This document shows positions 12,116-23,457 of a stretch of DNA of 64,000 bases, piece by piece; position 1 is the stretch's first letter, and the number at the start of each line of letters is the position of its first letter. The translations under genes were made by a program, and so were the position numbers. The notes beneath the pieces are model-generated. The model had not been told where the DNA came from. It worked only from the letters and a program-made list of their open reading frames with translations, and did no database searches. This stretch comes from Chromobotia macracanthus (Eukaryota; Chordata; Actinopteri; Cypriniformes; Botiidae): assembly GCA_036877525.1 (NCBI GenBank), contig JAZGTH010000142.1, forward strand, positions 372,001 to 436,000, given 5' to 3'.

Positions 12116-13079
12116 CTCATACGGACCAGGTCATACATGTTGAGTTAAATCTAACTAGTACAAAATGGTGTTTATCATTACAATAATTTTAAAAACATTT
12201 AAACAAGTGGATAATTTGCCAGGGGGATATACAAGGGTGCAATTTGCGGATTCATTTGCTCTGACCATCAAGCCAGATTACTGACATATGGTTCAACATA
12301 AATTCCCTGATTATTTCTTTACATTAAATCGACTGGTGTTTCCTGGTTAGTTGTCTCAATATTGAGCCCCCCATTTTCCGCTTCCAATCTTAGTAGTCAA
12401 TTGCTAATGTATAAATGCACAAACTTTTCTCTGTACTTGATTGCCCAGCCTCAATTGTACACATGTATGATATTGTGACCATGGGTGATGGTCCTAAACT
12501 GTATTCAGGTCGTCCCTTAAAACACCTTCTTTTACAGTCACAATATATCAACATGCAGTAACAATTTACATACATTTTCCATAAAAAGCTTGTTTGTCTT
12601 TTCTCTGAAATAATACACGCTGCAATAATTCACTGCAATAATACGCCATGAGTAATATGCACTGCCGTGATCAAAAATACAGTGTGATCAGTACTGTATA
12701 TCCAGTCACTCCCCCACATTAATAATTATCAAATAATTACTGTTGCCAGCTGTGTAACAACAATGGACCAAAAATTCCATTGTTGTTGAAAATAAGTGAA
12801 AATAAATAAATTAATATCGTCCCCTTATGAAATACTACCAGGATCCTACAGCGCTGTATTTCTTATAAGAAATTTTTAAACAACACTTATCCCTTTTTAT
12901 TGTAGATCCTTCACTGATCTCTGGTGAATTTATCCTGTTTCGTAGGGAGAATCCCCCCTTTCATGGATCAATGGAGCACAAGAGCTGGTACTAGGGACCA
13001 AGAATGACACAGTCTTTATTGTGAAGTTCACTCTGTACTGTTGTCGAGAGATTTAAGTTTCTAGGGGCCTGCTGCTAAA
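12116..13079. other. Non-coding spacer holding an inverted SOX-motif pair
   Basis: AT-rich, with AATAATACGC/CACTGCAATAAT direct repeats near 12610-12660. No gene recognised. The inverted repeat at 12756-12787 is listed separately. Confidence 0.45.
12756..12787. promoter_or_regulatory. Perfect 12-bp inverted repeat made of two SOX consensus motifs
   Basis: AACAACAATGGA at 12756-12767 and its exact reverse complement TCCATTGTTGTT at 12776-12787 flank an 8-base spacer. Each arm contains AACAATGG, the preferred SOX HMG-box target. SOXE proteins are known to bind as dimers to inverted SOX sites. The core-to-core spacing here is larger (14 bases) than the 3-4 bases usually reported, so function is only a hypothesis. 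Confidence 0.35.
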
Positions 13080-13640
13080 CATGTCTGTTGTGTACAGGCA
13101 GCAACAGAACGAGAGTGTTGCTGCTTGATCCCTCCCTCTGCAAGCTGGGGGTCGAAGCAGCACTCTCACCCAAAGCCTTTGAAGAAGATGGATCTGAGGA
13201 ACATCATTCTGTCTTAAAAGGCTTTGGGAATAAAGTCCTGACTTGTGGGTGCCCCCCTCTGGCAATGAGCTAGTCATATCTGCTCCTCTGTGGAGCCCCC
13301 AGGAAAGCGATACATTAACCCCACCACCCTCTGCATAAACCCAAGTTGTAGGGACCGTCATTCAAGGCTGAAGCCACAAAGGGTTCCTCCCTCCCAGGGA
13401 GGTCTGTAGAACATCTGGTTCAGTCTACTCTTACCGTGAACTTGTTTCAGGACACTGGATCCACTTGAGAAGTTTCCCAGGCCAGGCTCAAGAGGCTGGT
13501 TCCTCTGGTGGATTTCCTTGCAGCCTGGCAGGCCTTGCTCAATGTGTCACAATGGGTGCACACTTACAGAGGGGCTACAAACTTCAGTTTAGGTCTCATC
13601 AGTTTAGGAAAAAAGTAAAAAGAAAAACCATCAACCTCTT
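13080..13640 (+). mobile_element. DIRS retrotransposon fragment
   Basis: Near 13510-13600 the translation LAAWQALLNVSQWVHTYREG followed by an F-rich segment resembles the start of the DIRS reverse transcriptase domain (W...L..VS.WVL.T...GY). Upstream, 13090-13270 is GC-rich coding-like sequence with PSLCKLGVEAALSPKAF. Frame changes and stops are frequent. No recombinase part follows, so it is truncated. Confidence 0.55.
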
Positions 13641-16050
13641 TGTGAGTGTCCTTCTGGTTCTGGTTCCACAGGTCTGTAGTTTGTGTAAACAATCTCAGTA
13701 TGCATAATATGGCTCACTGGTAATGCAAATAGCAGATAAACTTGTTGACATCTGACACATTGGGTATTAGATTGTAACTAATTATCATTCATTATCAACA
13801 GTGTAATTTTCATCACTGTTTCCCCTTTTCTGACTGCAATCAACATTTAACATCTCTTATTCTCTCTATTTCATCTTTTTAGCAAAGTAATTAGCATTAC
13901 AACAAGCCCGTGGACCCTGAGGCATGTCAGGGGTGGGTGCAGGGCCAAAAGACCTGAGGAAAGAAAGGAAGAGAGAGCGAGTCTGGGCAGCTGGGCAATT
14001 TTTTATTGTGGGGGCAGCTGGGTCCCTTAATCTGTCCAAATTTTAGCATGTATAAAACTTGCCCTGACCTTAAGTCACAATACCACCTGTACAGAGCATA
14101 CCAATAGACACGTGCATGCTTGCAGCCCACAAACATGCATGCTTGCCCATGCAGAAGTCAATCTGCCCTCTCTGAGTACTTAATTCAGACCATGTTTTAA
14201 ACACTGAGAGACCCCAGCCGCTACTGCTTCAATCATGTCTGTTTTATCTGTTGAATTATACTAAACTAACTGATTGAGATAGTCAAGGAAAATTGTGTTA
14301 CAAACAATTGTTACAGTTATTGTTACATACAAAATTCTTATTAATATGGATTAACTGTATTTCATACATATTTAATTCCGAAACAAAATGTTTTTGCATT
14401 ATTGGGACATGGCAAGGTCCCATTACTGTTTGGGTATTTTCCTTTTGTGATTTTTTTCATGTAATTTCTGTTATTCTCAAAAGTTATTTTCAATACATTC
14501 ATTAGAAGTACAACAATGCAATAATACATAAAATATACTTTGTGTCTATTCATTATTATAGAACTGAATTAGCACATTTTTTTTTGCTTGACAGTACAAG
14601 ACAGTATAGAACAATGTTTTCTTTTAATTATGCTCATGAGAATTTTGTTCAGTTGTGATGAAAATTTTTCTCTTTCTGAAATTCTGAAAATATTACAGCA
14701 CAGTATGAAGCAAGGACCAGAGTTCTTATAGTCTCTGACAAGTGACATCTTAATGGTTGCTCACACATGCTAAAGCCTCACAATCAGAAACTCATTCTTA
14801 CTATGGTTAATAATCAGATAAAGAGCTCTTTATGAGTGGCTGTCGGTGTTGAGCGAGATGAATGTGTATCAGGCTGAATGCAACGCAGCTGGGATCAGGG
14901 CAGGGTACCAGTGCAGACACGCAAGGCAGAAAGGCTATCTTTGTTCGATACAGGTGCTTGCTGTGTCTTTTGGCTTTCACATCCTTGTGATTTTGCCAGC
15001 TAATGTATTATGCATTCAGCATACGTTTTAAAATCATGTGCTTCCCTAAAAGGCCTATAAACAAAATGTTGTTGTCTGGGCAGAACATTTAAATACCACA
15101 CAACACATTTCTGATCATACTGCCAATGTATAGCCTGACTTTCCAGCTTAAGGTGGTGCAGTACGGTTGACATCAACACTGACTTGGGTCTAAAAGAAGC
15201 TTTCTTTCAACACTAGTAGTTTTGTGAAGCATTTGTGATTCTTCTTAATAAGGAATTGATCATTTCTAATGTGTGGGTAGTGTGCTGAGGACGGCCCTCT
15301 GGTCCCATGAGAAGATGCCTCGTCTTAGTAATTATGGAGAGATTACAAAAAGCCTCATGTGTAGAGCCTCATGAGTGTAACCTCCCTGAGTCTTTGTGCA
15401 GTAACATGGGATGAACTCAATACAATTAAGCCATTTAGTTTCGCCCTATGAGTCCTCATTAGCACTGTCTTCTCCAGTGGAGTCCGTCTCTGCCTCTGGG
15501 TTCTCACCAGTATCCTGGTTGCCATGGTTTTCATGTTGCCTTTGGGAATCCTTGACTAGACACTCTGGAGTCACGGGCCATTTAGCCTTCTGCCTTGCCC
15601 TAAGATACACACTGAAGTGGCTATATTTCTCTAATTGGGTTTAACCATCTGATTTCTAACTCACTTCAGTTGTAAATGCTCCACCATCAAAATGCATAAT
15701 TCCACACGTTTACAGTTCTGCACTTGTAAATGTAACACTAAAAAAGATAAAAAAAATAGGAGAACATTTGTTTTATTTATGTTTATTATTTTAGGAAATA
15801 AATGTATGTACTGGTGCTTCAAAGAATTCACTGTATGAGGGTTTCACTTTTCGGTTTATGAATAATACCTAGAAGCTTTACTAATCTCAGATTAACCACA
15901 AGGCCTTATCAGGATTAGATTTATTGTTATTGTGCAAAGCACAATATAGGCACGTATAGGGCAAATATAGTTACCCTTAGCTGTATATAGCTGATAAAGC
16001 ATTCTTCTGTATTAAAAACAATCTAACCATTGAGATTTTGGTTTCAATTG
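13641..16050. other. Mostly unique non-coding DNA
   Basis: No gene recognised. Two segments (about 14840-15180 and 15380-15660) are less AT-rich and of higher complexity than their surroundings and could be conserved non-coding elements. This is a by-eye impression; no element is claimed. Confidence 0.4.
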
Positions 16051-17480
16051 AGACTTGTCTGGACACTTTCTCAGCCAATGCTGGTGCAGAATTCAAAAGA
16101 GGGGGGACCTCAGCTTTACCTGTTAATTATCTTCTGTGAAATATCCAGGGAAATTAGCTGTGTTCTTTTGTTTAATACCATATACTGACTATCTGCACCA
16201 GCAGGAGGTAGGCAAGAACATTAACCATTAAACAGATAGCTTTGAACAGGGGATGCTGGGATCAGTCAGAGCTCAGTACCATGAGCAGGAGGACACCATG
16301 AGGTAAAATGATCTTCTGTTGACTGAGGCCTGCAGGTTTTCTGTGGAGCTATTCTGACCTGCTGTGAAACGACACGCACATCATCCTGTAAAGAGAACAG
16401 CCATGCATTTTTAGAGGTGTTTAATAATCATTTTAAAGCGACTGCATCCACATAATGTGATTTCTAGCTGGTAGAATATTTTTGGGCGGTGGAGAATATT
16501 TTTTCAGTTCCATGATTAGATCATTTGATAAAGCTGAAATAAAATATGCTAAATATTGCATGTTTTACCATTTCATGGTAAACACAGATATAATAACTAT
16601 TAAATATAACAAATGTCAATTTATTACATTTTCTGCCTAACAAAAAAATATTTTATTTAGTGCCATCTGCAGTAAACCAGTACTGCTGTGGTTATGAAAT
16701 GGCAAAACCTCTGTCATCACCATCCAAAACACCAGAAGAGCGTTTAAATATTTGATGGATTTTGACTTTCCTTGGACTATCCTTGGACTAACCTGAGAAA
16801 TATTAACACTGGTGCAAAATTAAGTACAAAAAGTTTGGTGTAACTCTGAGCTCAGTGGAACTAATCAGCAGTAGCTAGCATGTTGAACCGTCAGCCTGAG
16901 GCCGGTTCACCTATGGTGCTAATGCTGTGGGCTGTGAGGCCAGTGCTGCTTAATGGATCTGAGTGGATTAGAGCTGTAACATCACCTACTGGGCTCCATC
17001 ATGAACCATTATTAAGACAGTGACCTGAAGCATGCATGGGCCCCCTGTTGCCCTGTGGGTATGTAGAGGACTGAGATGACCCTGCAGCTCACATAAATGA
17101 TGGAGACTCCAAGAAAAGGGCATGACCTCTCTTTGTACACCATGCTGTTTTAAGTGGTTAGCGCTGACCCCCCAGGTGTCACCAAGGGGGGGGCAATAAG
17201 AGCAGCAGCTAACCATATGATTACATTCCTTTGGCCAAGACAGGAAATAATACGGGACATTTAGTGAAATTCACACATGAATAAAAGCTTGATCTGGGCC
17301 AGTGTGGAAATGCCTGAAGCTTGCGGGTTCCACTGAGAAGAAAATATCTCATGATCAATCAAGAAACTGGCAGGTACGAGACAACACAGCCTATCTGGGT
17401 TATTGATTGAGGGATTTGATTAGGAAGCATTCACACTTTGTAAGGGTTCACTGCTGAAATAGATGGATTGTTCAGAAAGT
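16050..17480. other. Candidate conserved non-coding block(s) upstream of sox9
   Basis: Non-repetitive, higher-complexity sequence with moderate GC that lacks recognisable repeats or ORFs. It contains GTCTGGAC (16058-16065 region, SMAD-like), TTTACCTGTTAATTATC near 16116-16132 (E-box plus homeodomain-type core), AGCTTTGAACAG near 16230 (TCF/LEF-like) and CAGGAAATAAT near 17240 (ETS-like). Such motifs occur by chance often. The main reason to list it is its texture and its place in a SOX9-type gene desert. Confidence 0.3.
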
Positions 17481-18128
17481 CAGGTGACTGGAAAAATAGT
17501 GACTGAGGGACATTATTTGCTAAACATTTTGATGTAATTTTAAAACTTTTTTCTACTCAATCTCATGTAAATTGTAAACCTGTATGCTTTATTTTGCACA
17601 ACTCGACAATGGATATCAAGAAGATATAAAGCTGCTATAGCTTTTTATCTGATATTTTATTTTTCATAGTGACCACATCCAAAAAAAACATCAGAAAATG
17701 TTTTGAAAGGTTTCAGGAATAGCATCTGAATGTGAATGTGAGTGTAGGTGAAAACCAAACAGTCATTTCAAATACCAGACCAGTAAAATGTAAAATAGTA
17801 AATATGAAAAGTAAAATCTATTGTACTGATGATAAAATATTAAACACTTCCATCTAAATTTCTGTTTCCTAAATTTTCTAAATTTCCCCTGTGCTGTGGC
17901 CACACTCAGTTTAGAATACTGTGTGTGTGTTTTCTTGTTTTTCCGCCATTGTGGATGGAAAAAGGATGGTAAGATGGTAAAATATGGTAAAAGTCACACA
18001 CACCTCAATCACACACACATAACACTCAGTTCTCAGTGTGTTTTGGGCTTTTGCATGGCTAAAGGGCCTGAAAGAGCAGAAAGCACAACATTTTCTGAAG
18101 GTTTCTGCACTCCAGGATGTAGAAGGGG

Positions 18129-18195
18129 TCTATCTATCTATATCTATCTATGTATCTATATATATCTATATATATCTATATATATATATATATAA
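18129..18195. repeat. Microsatellite (TCTA/TA)n with an adjoining (GA)n
   Basis: TCTATCTATCTA grades into TATATC and then pure TA repeats, followed by GAGAGAGAGA at 18198-18208. Simple sequence, no function implied. Confidence 0.9.
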
Positions 18196-18303
18196 GCGAG
18201 AGAGAGAGATACTGCAACATTTTTATATGATGTAGCAGGTGAGTAGATGACTCACTGGAAGGTTGTGTTTGTGTCACAGGTGCTTTGACCCTGTTGTCAT
18301 AAC

Positions 18304-18332
18304 AACAATGATTGACACATGATGTCTTTGTG
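18304..18332. promoter_or_regulatory. SOX and PBX/MEIS-type motif cluster
   Basis: AACAATG (18304-18310) overlaps TGATTGACAC (18309-18318), one base off the PBX-MEIS/PREP composite consensus TGATTGACAG. A second inverted SOX-like CTTTGTG follows at 18326-18332. A similar overlap of a SOX core with TGATTGACAG occurs at 45363-45377. These are motif matches only. Confidence 0.3.
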
Positions 18333-21300
18333 AAGCCTGTAACCCTTTAGAGAGGTGAAGAGCTGAACTGAAGACTGTTGTTTACTAATGCTCAACACAC
18401 ACTAATGTGTGTTTATTAATTTCAGTAAAGACAAATACCTTTAAAAGACAAAACAATAAAATCTGTATTAATAGCATACAGAACATTTTTAGAGGCTGTG
18501 GTAATTTTCTCATCTGTAGATGCTTGGATACTTGAAATGATGTCAAGCATTGAGTATTTTATTTACATTTTTTATGGATGAGGATGAGTTGGCAAATCAG
18601 CAATCAGGTGTCAAGCACTCCTGTGTTTGTTTAAAAAAGGTATCCCAGAATGCTCAGAGCCTGCAGAGTTGTGAATACTTTAATGGCGTTAAAGTATAAT
18701 GTGGACAATAGTAAAAGGATGTTGGTGTGTTTAAATTTTTGACTACATTTTTATGGTTTTATCATTAAGAGACTACATGGAATATCTGTATTTTAATAGA
18801 GTCCTGCAAAATATGCAAAAACTTAAAAAGAAAATGAATAAATGTAATGAAATAACATCAAATGAATAGAATAGAATGGATGGAAGAGAAAATGAATTTT
18901 AACTTAAAACCTTGATATTGAGGGAAGAAAGAAATCATATGCTTGATCATATTTGTCTACAAACTTCCACTTGTATTTATTTTCTACATTACAATTATTG
19001 AATGTTACAGTCAAGTAACTAATCTAATCTGTAAGTCTTGAGGACAGTGCCAAAAGTGTCATGTCTTATTAATGTAATTTTCCTTTTCTTTCCCTGTTCC
19101 CATTTTGTGTTAAAATGTTTTCTTAAAAAGCTGCTCATTGTGCAAAGCAAAACAAAAATAAAATTTAACTGAGGATGCAGGAGTGGCTCAATATATAATG
19201 GTATATAATATATATAATAATGGGTTTAAGTTAATATGCTGAGAACTGTAGCTTATTAAAGATTAAATGTTTTCAAGAAACTTTCCCAAAAACATGTCAA
19301 TACATGTGTAATAAAGGGTCTAAAAAACATTCGCTCTAAAAAACAATTCGTTTTTTAACATCAGTAAAGAATGTAATTAAGGAAGATATACTTTATCAAC
19401 TAACACTGATGTGTCAGCAGCTGACCTCAGAGCAAACATGTTATTTTACCAAACTGATAGTGCTGGAATGTCAAACAACTCTGAACAGGTGCATGCTGGG
19501 TAATAGCTATTCCTAAAACTTTCTCACACAGTACACTTTGGATGGTAGCTGGTAAAATATGGTAAAAGTCACACACACCTACATCGATTGATTATTAAAC
19601 ATACTAAATATATAAAAATACATAAAAACTGTTGTTTTTCCCCCTAGGATTCATTGTTCATTCCTGCAGGACATTATACGTTCATAAGTAAATAATTATA
19701 TGTTAATAACCATGAAAAGATGTAGCAGATCTTTGAAGAGGAAAACTGTGGTGTTATTGTGGTGTTAACATGCTAGTGAATTTATTGAAATTCTTATCGT
19801 CAGAGCATTAACAGAACATAAATATCCTAACCTCCTAACTCTCTGGGTTTAATGTGCACCAAACAAAAAATGTCTGATTGCTTTAAAAAATAATCTCCTC
19901 ACTTATGTCATCTCAATTAGCCACATAATTTAATCACTAACTTTAAGAATGGGCAATAGTGATAGTAATGATGGCCTTCACAAACACCACCAACAAGCAA
20001 CACGTGGCTGCACTTTACATGGATAACCACATTATCTAACCTCCTTAAAAGATTTTGGTTGTGTTTATTGTCACTAAATTCTAATGCACTTTGCATCCCA
20101 ATTCATATACTATACATTCTAAATATTCTAGAAAATAGAATTTGTGTTTCCCAAATTATAGAATGTTGAAATGAGTATCCTGAAGTATCCAGTCATGAAA
20201 CTAACAATTATTGATTTTTTTTTTTACTTTACAAAAACAGAACAATATAACAAAGCAAACTGAATCAATTTAATTAAAGCTTGTATAAAAGTTTAGTTTT
20301 AAAAACTTGCAATATGACAATATGAAAGTTTAAAGATTTGTCAATGACTTGTCAACTTGACTTGCATGTAAAGAATAATATCATAACATCTCACTTTATT
20401 CAATTGATTGTTTCATATTTCTGCTAAGGAAAACCTCCCCAGTACTCTCATGTGTCCCTTCTAGCATTTCATGTTCTCAATGTTTATAACAAAGTTTATA
20501 ACCACACACAGATCTGACAAGACAGCAAGAGATCTAAATATCTCAATATAAACTCAAACATTTGTCTTCAAATTATCATAATCAAAAACCAAATGATTAG
20601 TCTATTCTATCTATATTATCTAATCATAACAAATGCAATTTAATCATAACAGAGGGTCATATTAACATCAACAGCTGTGCAGGGGATTAGATAAGCTAAT
20701 GAGAAGAGCTAATGAACTAAAATGATCAGCCAGTAACACTTCAGAACTCTCAAACAAAACAAAGCGTCAGTGGTGTGATGGATCAGTTGGCTGCTTTGTC
20801 CATACTCCTGCTCCTTATCCGATATCCTCGGGCACTTCCCATAATCAAAATCCTGCCCACCCATAATTAATGACTCGAATGGCAGAGCTTGTGAGGTAAA
20901 GCAGTGCTGCTGGACACACAGGAAATGCAAAGGTGAGCAGATCAGTATGATACAGCACTGTTGCTTGTGAAACATCAGAGAGGCAGAAATAAGAGACAGG
21001 AGTGCAGAGAGAGAAGCTAAGACACGGGATGTTCCCACTGATTCAGCTGAGAAAGAGACACCTGGACACACAAAGCAATGCAAAAGGGGAGGGACACCAA
21101 CACGCACGCTATACCGCCACATGAGACTGAGACAGTGTGGTTCAAACATGAGCAAAATTCATGAGTTAAAACACATGGGTTAAGTCTATTATCAATGTGT
21201 GCTAATTTAAAATTCATCAGTAAGTGCATGTTGTGACTAGATTACATCTAGGGAATAAAACTGACTTAACATTTAACATGAGTGATCATTTTCGTATCTT

Positions 21301-21971
21301 AGCACAATATGAAACTATATAGAAAATATTTAAGAGCAGATATTTTAAAACATTTCTTGCAATTCTGCTAATAGTTGTCTAACAGTCTTTATTTGATTCA
21401 ATTCAAATATATTTGAACTTAATTGAATATATAGAAAACATACAAATTAGAATACATGGAATTATTACAGATTTTAGATTTCTCATAAGATGTATATTAG
21501 TAATACTAAATAGCAATATAGGAGTATAATATAAAGAATTTGCAAATAATACCTTGAAATGTACATTAGCATTACATGCTGAAAAGAAAAAGGGAAAATA
21601 AATAAATAAAATATTAGTGAAGTCTTTAAGATTGTAGCTCATATAAAACAATATATAAAAATTGATATTGACAGAATTCACAAAACCCTAAATCTAAGCT
21701 AATGTCAGCAGGCTGAAAAACTCTTCAGCTTCAGGTTGCAGTTGAGCCTGATATTAAAGAGGCTGTAATGTAACAAAGGGTGTCCCTGTTTCTAATCTTT
21801 GAGAAAATGTCCTACTCAAAGCTCCCACAACTCATCCTAGTAAATGTTGCCTCTTGTACCAAAGTTAGGATCACAGTTTTATTTTATATATGTGAAATAT
21901 CAGAATAATACTGGTCAAAGTGATTTATTTTGAAAAATAAAGTAATTTAAGGTTTTCACCACATTCACAAG

Positions 21972-23457
21972 GTAGGTCGTAAGTTTGCGTACTGCTGGAA
22001 TGATGTTCTTTGGGTGGCAAGCTTCCCCCTTTATCCTCCAAACATATTGATGGTCATTATGGCCAAACAGTTCAAATTCAGACCAGAGCACATTCCTCCA
22101 GAAATTAAAATCTTTGTCGTCATGTGTAGTTGTAAACTGTAATCTTGTCTTTTATGGCGGATTTGGAGCAACGGCTTCTTCCTTGCTGAACAGCCTTTTA
22201 GGTCATGACAATATTATACACATTTTACTGCTGAAAAAGATACTTTTTCACCTGTTTCCTCCAGCATCTTTACAAGGTCCCTTGCTGTTGTTTGGGGATT
22301 GCTATTCACTTATTGCACCAATGTACTCTATGTGACCGGGGATTTTGATTTACCACCAAGACCACATTTAGCGGGTTCACTTACTTTGTAGTTTATTCAT
22401 TTAATATTTTCAAAAGAATGATTTGTTCTGAAAAGTTTTCCAAGAATGTACGAGAGACTGTTCCGGCTCAAGGCTTTCACAAAATAGACCAGAAAAAGTA
22501 AAACAGATTTTTGAAAAATAAAGGAAACCAAACAAAACAGAGAAGGATACACAGAGCTGGGAATGCAATTTAAATCTCACAGCTCTATATTTCTTGGTTT
22601 ATAATTATTACTAATGCACTTACACAATTTGGCTTCAATGTCCGTTTGTCTGTAAGCAAAGGCAAAACTCTTAACCATCAAAACAGCACAATACGGCAGT
22701 AGGAATAATAACGATAAGCTCCTATTTTACACCTCACCTTCACTTTATGGGGCTGAAATCTCCAACAAAATGCTGTAAACGTTGGCTGGTCTTACATATG
22801 ACACCAATTACGGAGAGTGCGCGTCTTCCTCACACTGCTCACTACGCATCACCCCAAAAATCTGAGGACAAGAGCGCATGTGCATTTCCCATGCGTAATA
22901 AACACAACACCCCCTACTGATGACTTATGGAAAATACAGGTATTCACTGTCTCTATTGACGTGGCAATTTACAGAAAACAGCAAATAAAAATAATATAAA
23001 GTTTAAACAGGCAAATAGAGAACCAAACTTCTATACTTTTTACCACCTGGTTACATCTAGGACTAAAAATTTGTCTCCTTCCTAAACAGTATGATGCTTG
23101 TATGGTCCTACATTGTTTGTACTTGCGTAATATCGTTTGAACAGATGAACGTGGCACCTAAAAATGATGCCATTTAGCCTATCAAATACTTCTGCAGCTA
23201 TGACATAATTTCCTGGAATTTTTCAAGCTGTTCAAAGGCACAGCTTGGTGTAAATAAACCTCTGACCCATGACAATTGTGATATAATAAAATACAAGTGA
23301 AATAATGCATCTGTAAACATTGTTTTTGGATAAATGAGTATGTCCTAACAACTTGCTAAACCTACATTTTGTTAATATGAAATCTTTAGGGTGGTTTAAA
23401 ACTTAGTTTTAATGACTTCTAACACAACAAGTGTATGTAAACATACGACTTCTACTG
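21972..23457 (-). mobile_element. Sleeping Beauty-like Tc1 transposon, defective and interrupted
   Basis: The high-coordinate end is a terminal inverted repeat with the IR/DR layout: outer repeat GTATGTAAACATACGACTTC near 23433-23452, ending ..CTG before TA (23458-23459), and an inner GGTGTAAATAAACCTCTGACC near 23249. Minus-strand transposase fragments follow. 23157-23056 encodes the second DNA-binding helix region (PRSSVQTILRKYK, then SGRR-type GRRQIFSP). 22330-22000 encodes the later part (HDLKGCSARKKPLLQ, then GHNDHQYVW and KGEACHPKN). The third catalytic residue region is missing. The low-coordinate end has a degraded repeat (GTCGTAAGTTTGCGTAC, 21979-21995). The copy is split by an LTR-like insertion and cannot be active. 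Confidence 0.8.
22331..23055 (-). mobile_element. Solo LTR-like insertion inside the Tc1 copy, with TCTA duplication
   Basis: The insert runs from TGTGACCGGGG to CCTGGTTACA, so it has TG...CA ends. It is flanked by TCTA on both sides (22327-22330 and 23056-23059), a 4-bp target site duplication. Removing the insert and one copy of TCTA restores a continuous Tc1 transposase reading region. On the minus strand an AATAAA lies near its 3' end (AATGAATAAACTAC), as in an LTR R region. The 725-bp length fits a solo LTR. The retroelement family is not identified. A 4-bp duplication is common for ERV-like or some gypsy elements. Confidence 0.7.

Larger units (their letters stand above)
17481..21971. 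other. Non-coding stretch with a microsatellite and candidate regulatory clusters
   Basis: No gene recognised. The longest ORF, 20709-21155 on the minus strand, has no family resemblance. The sequence around it (20750-21150) is of high complexity, with AACAAAG at 20758-20764 and its inverse CTTTGTC at 20794-20800. Motifs at 18304-18332 are listed separately. Confidence 0.45.
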
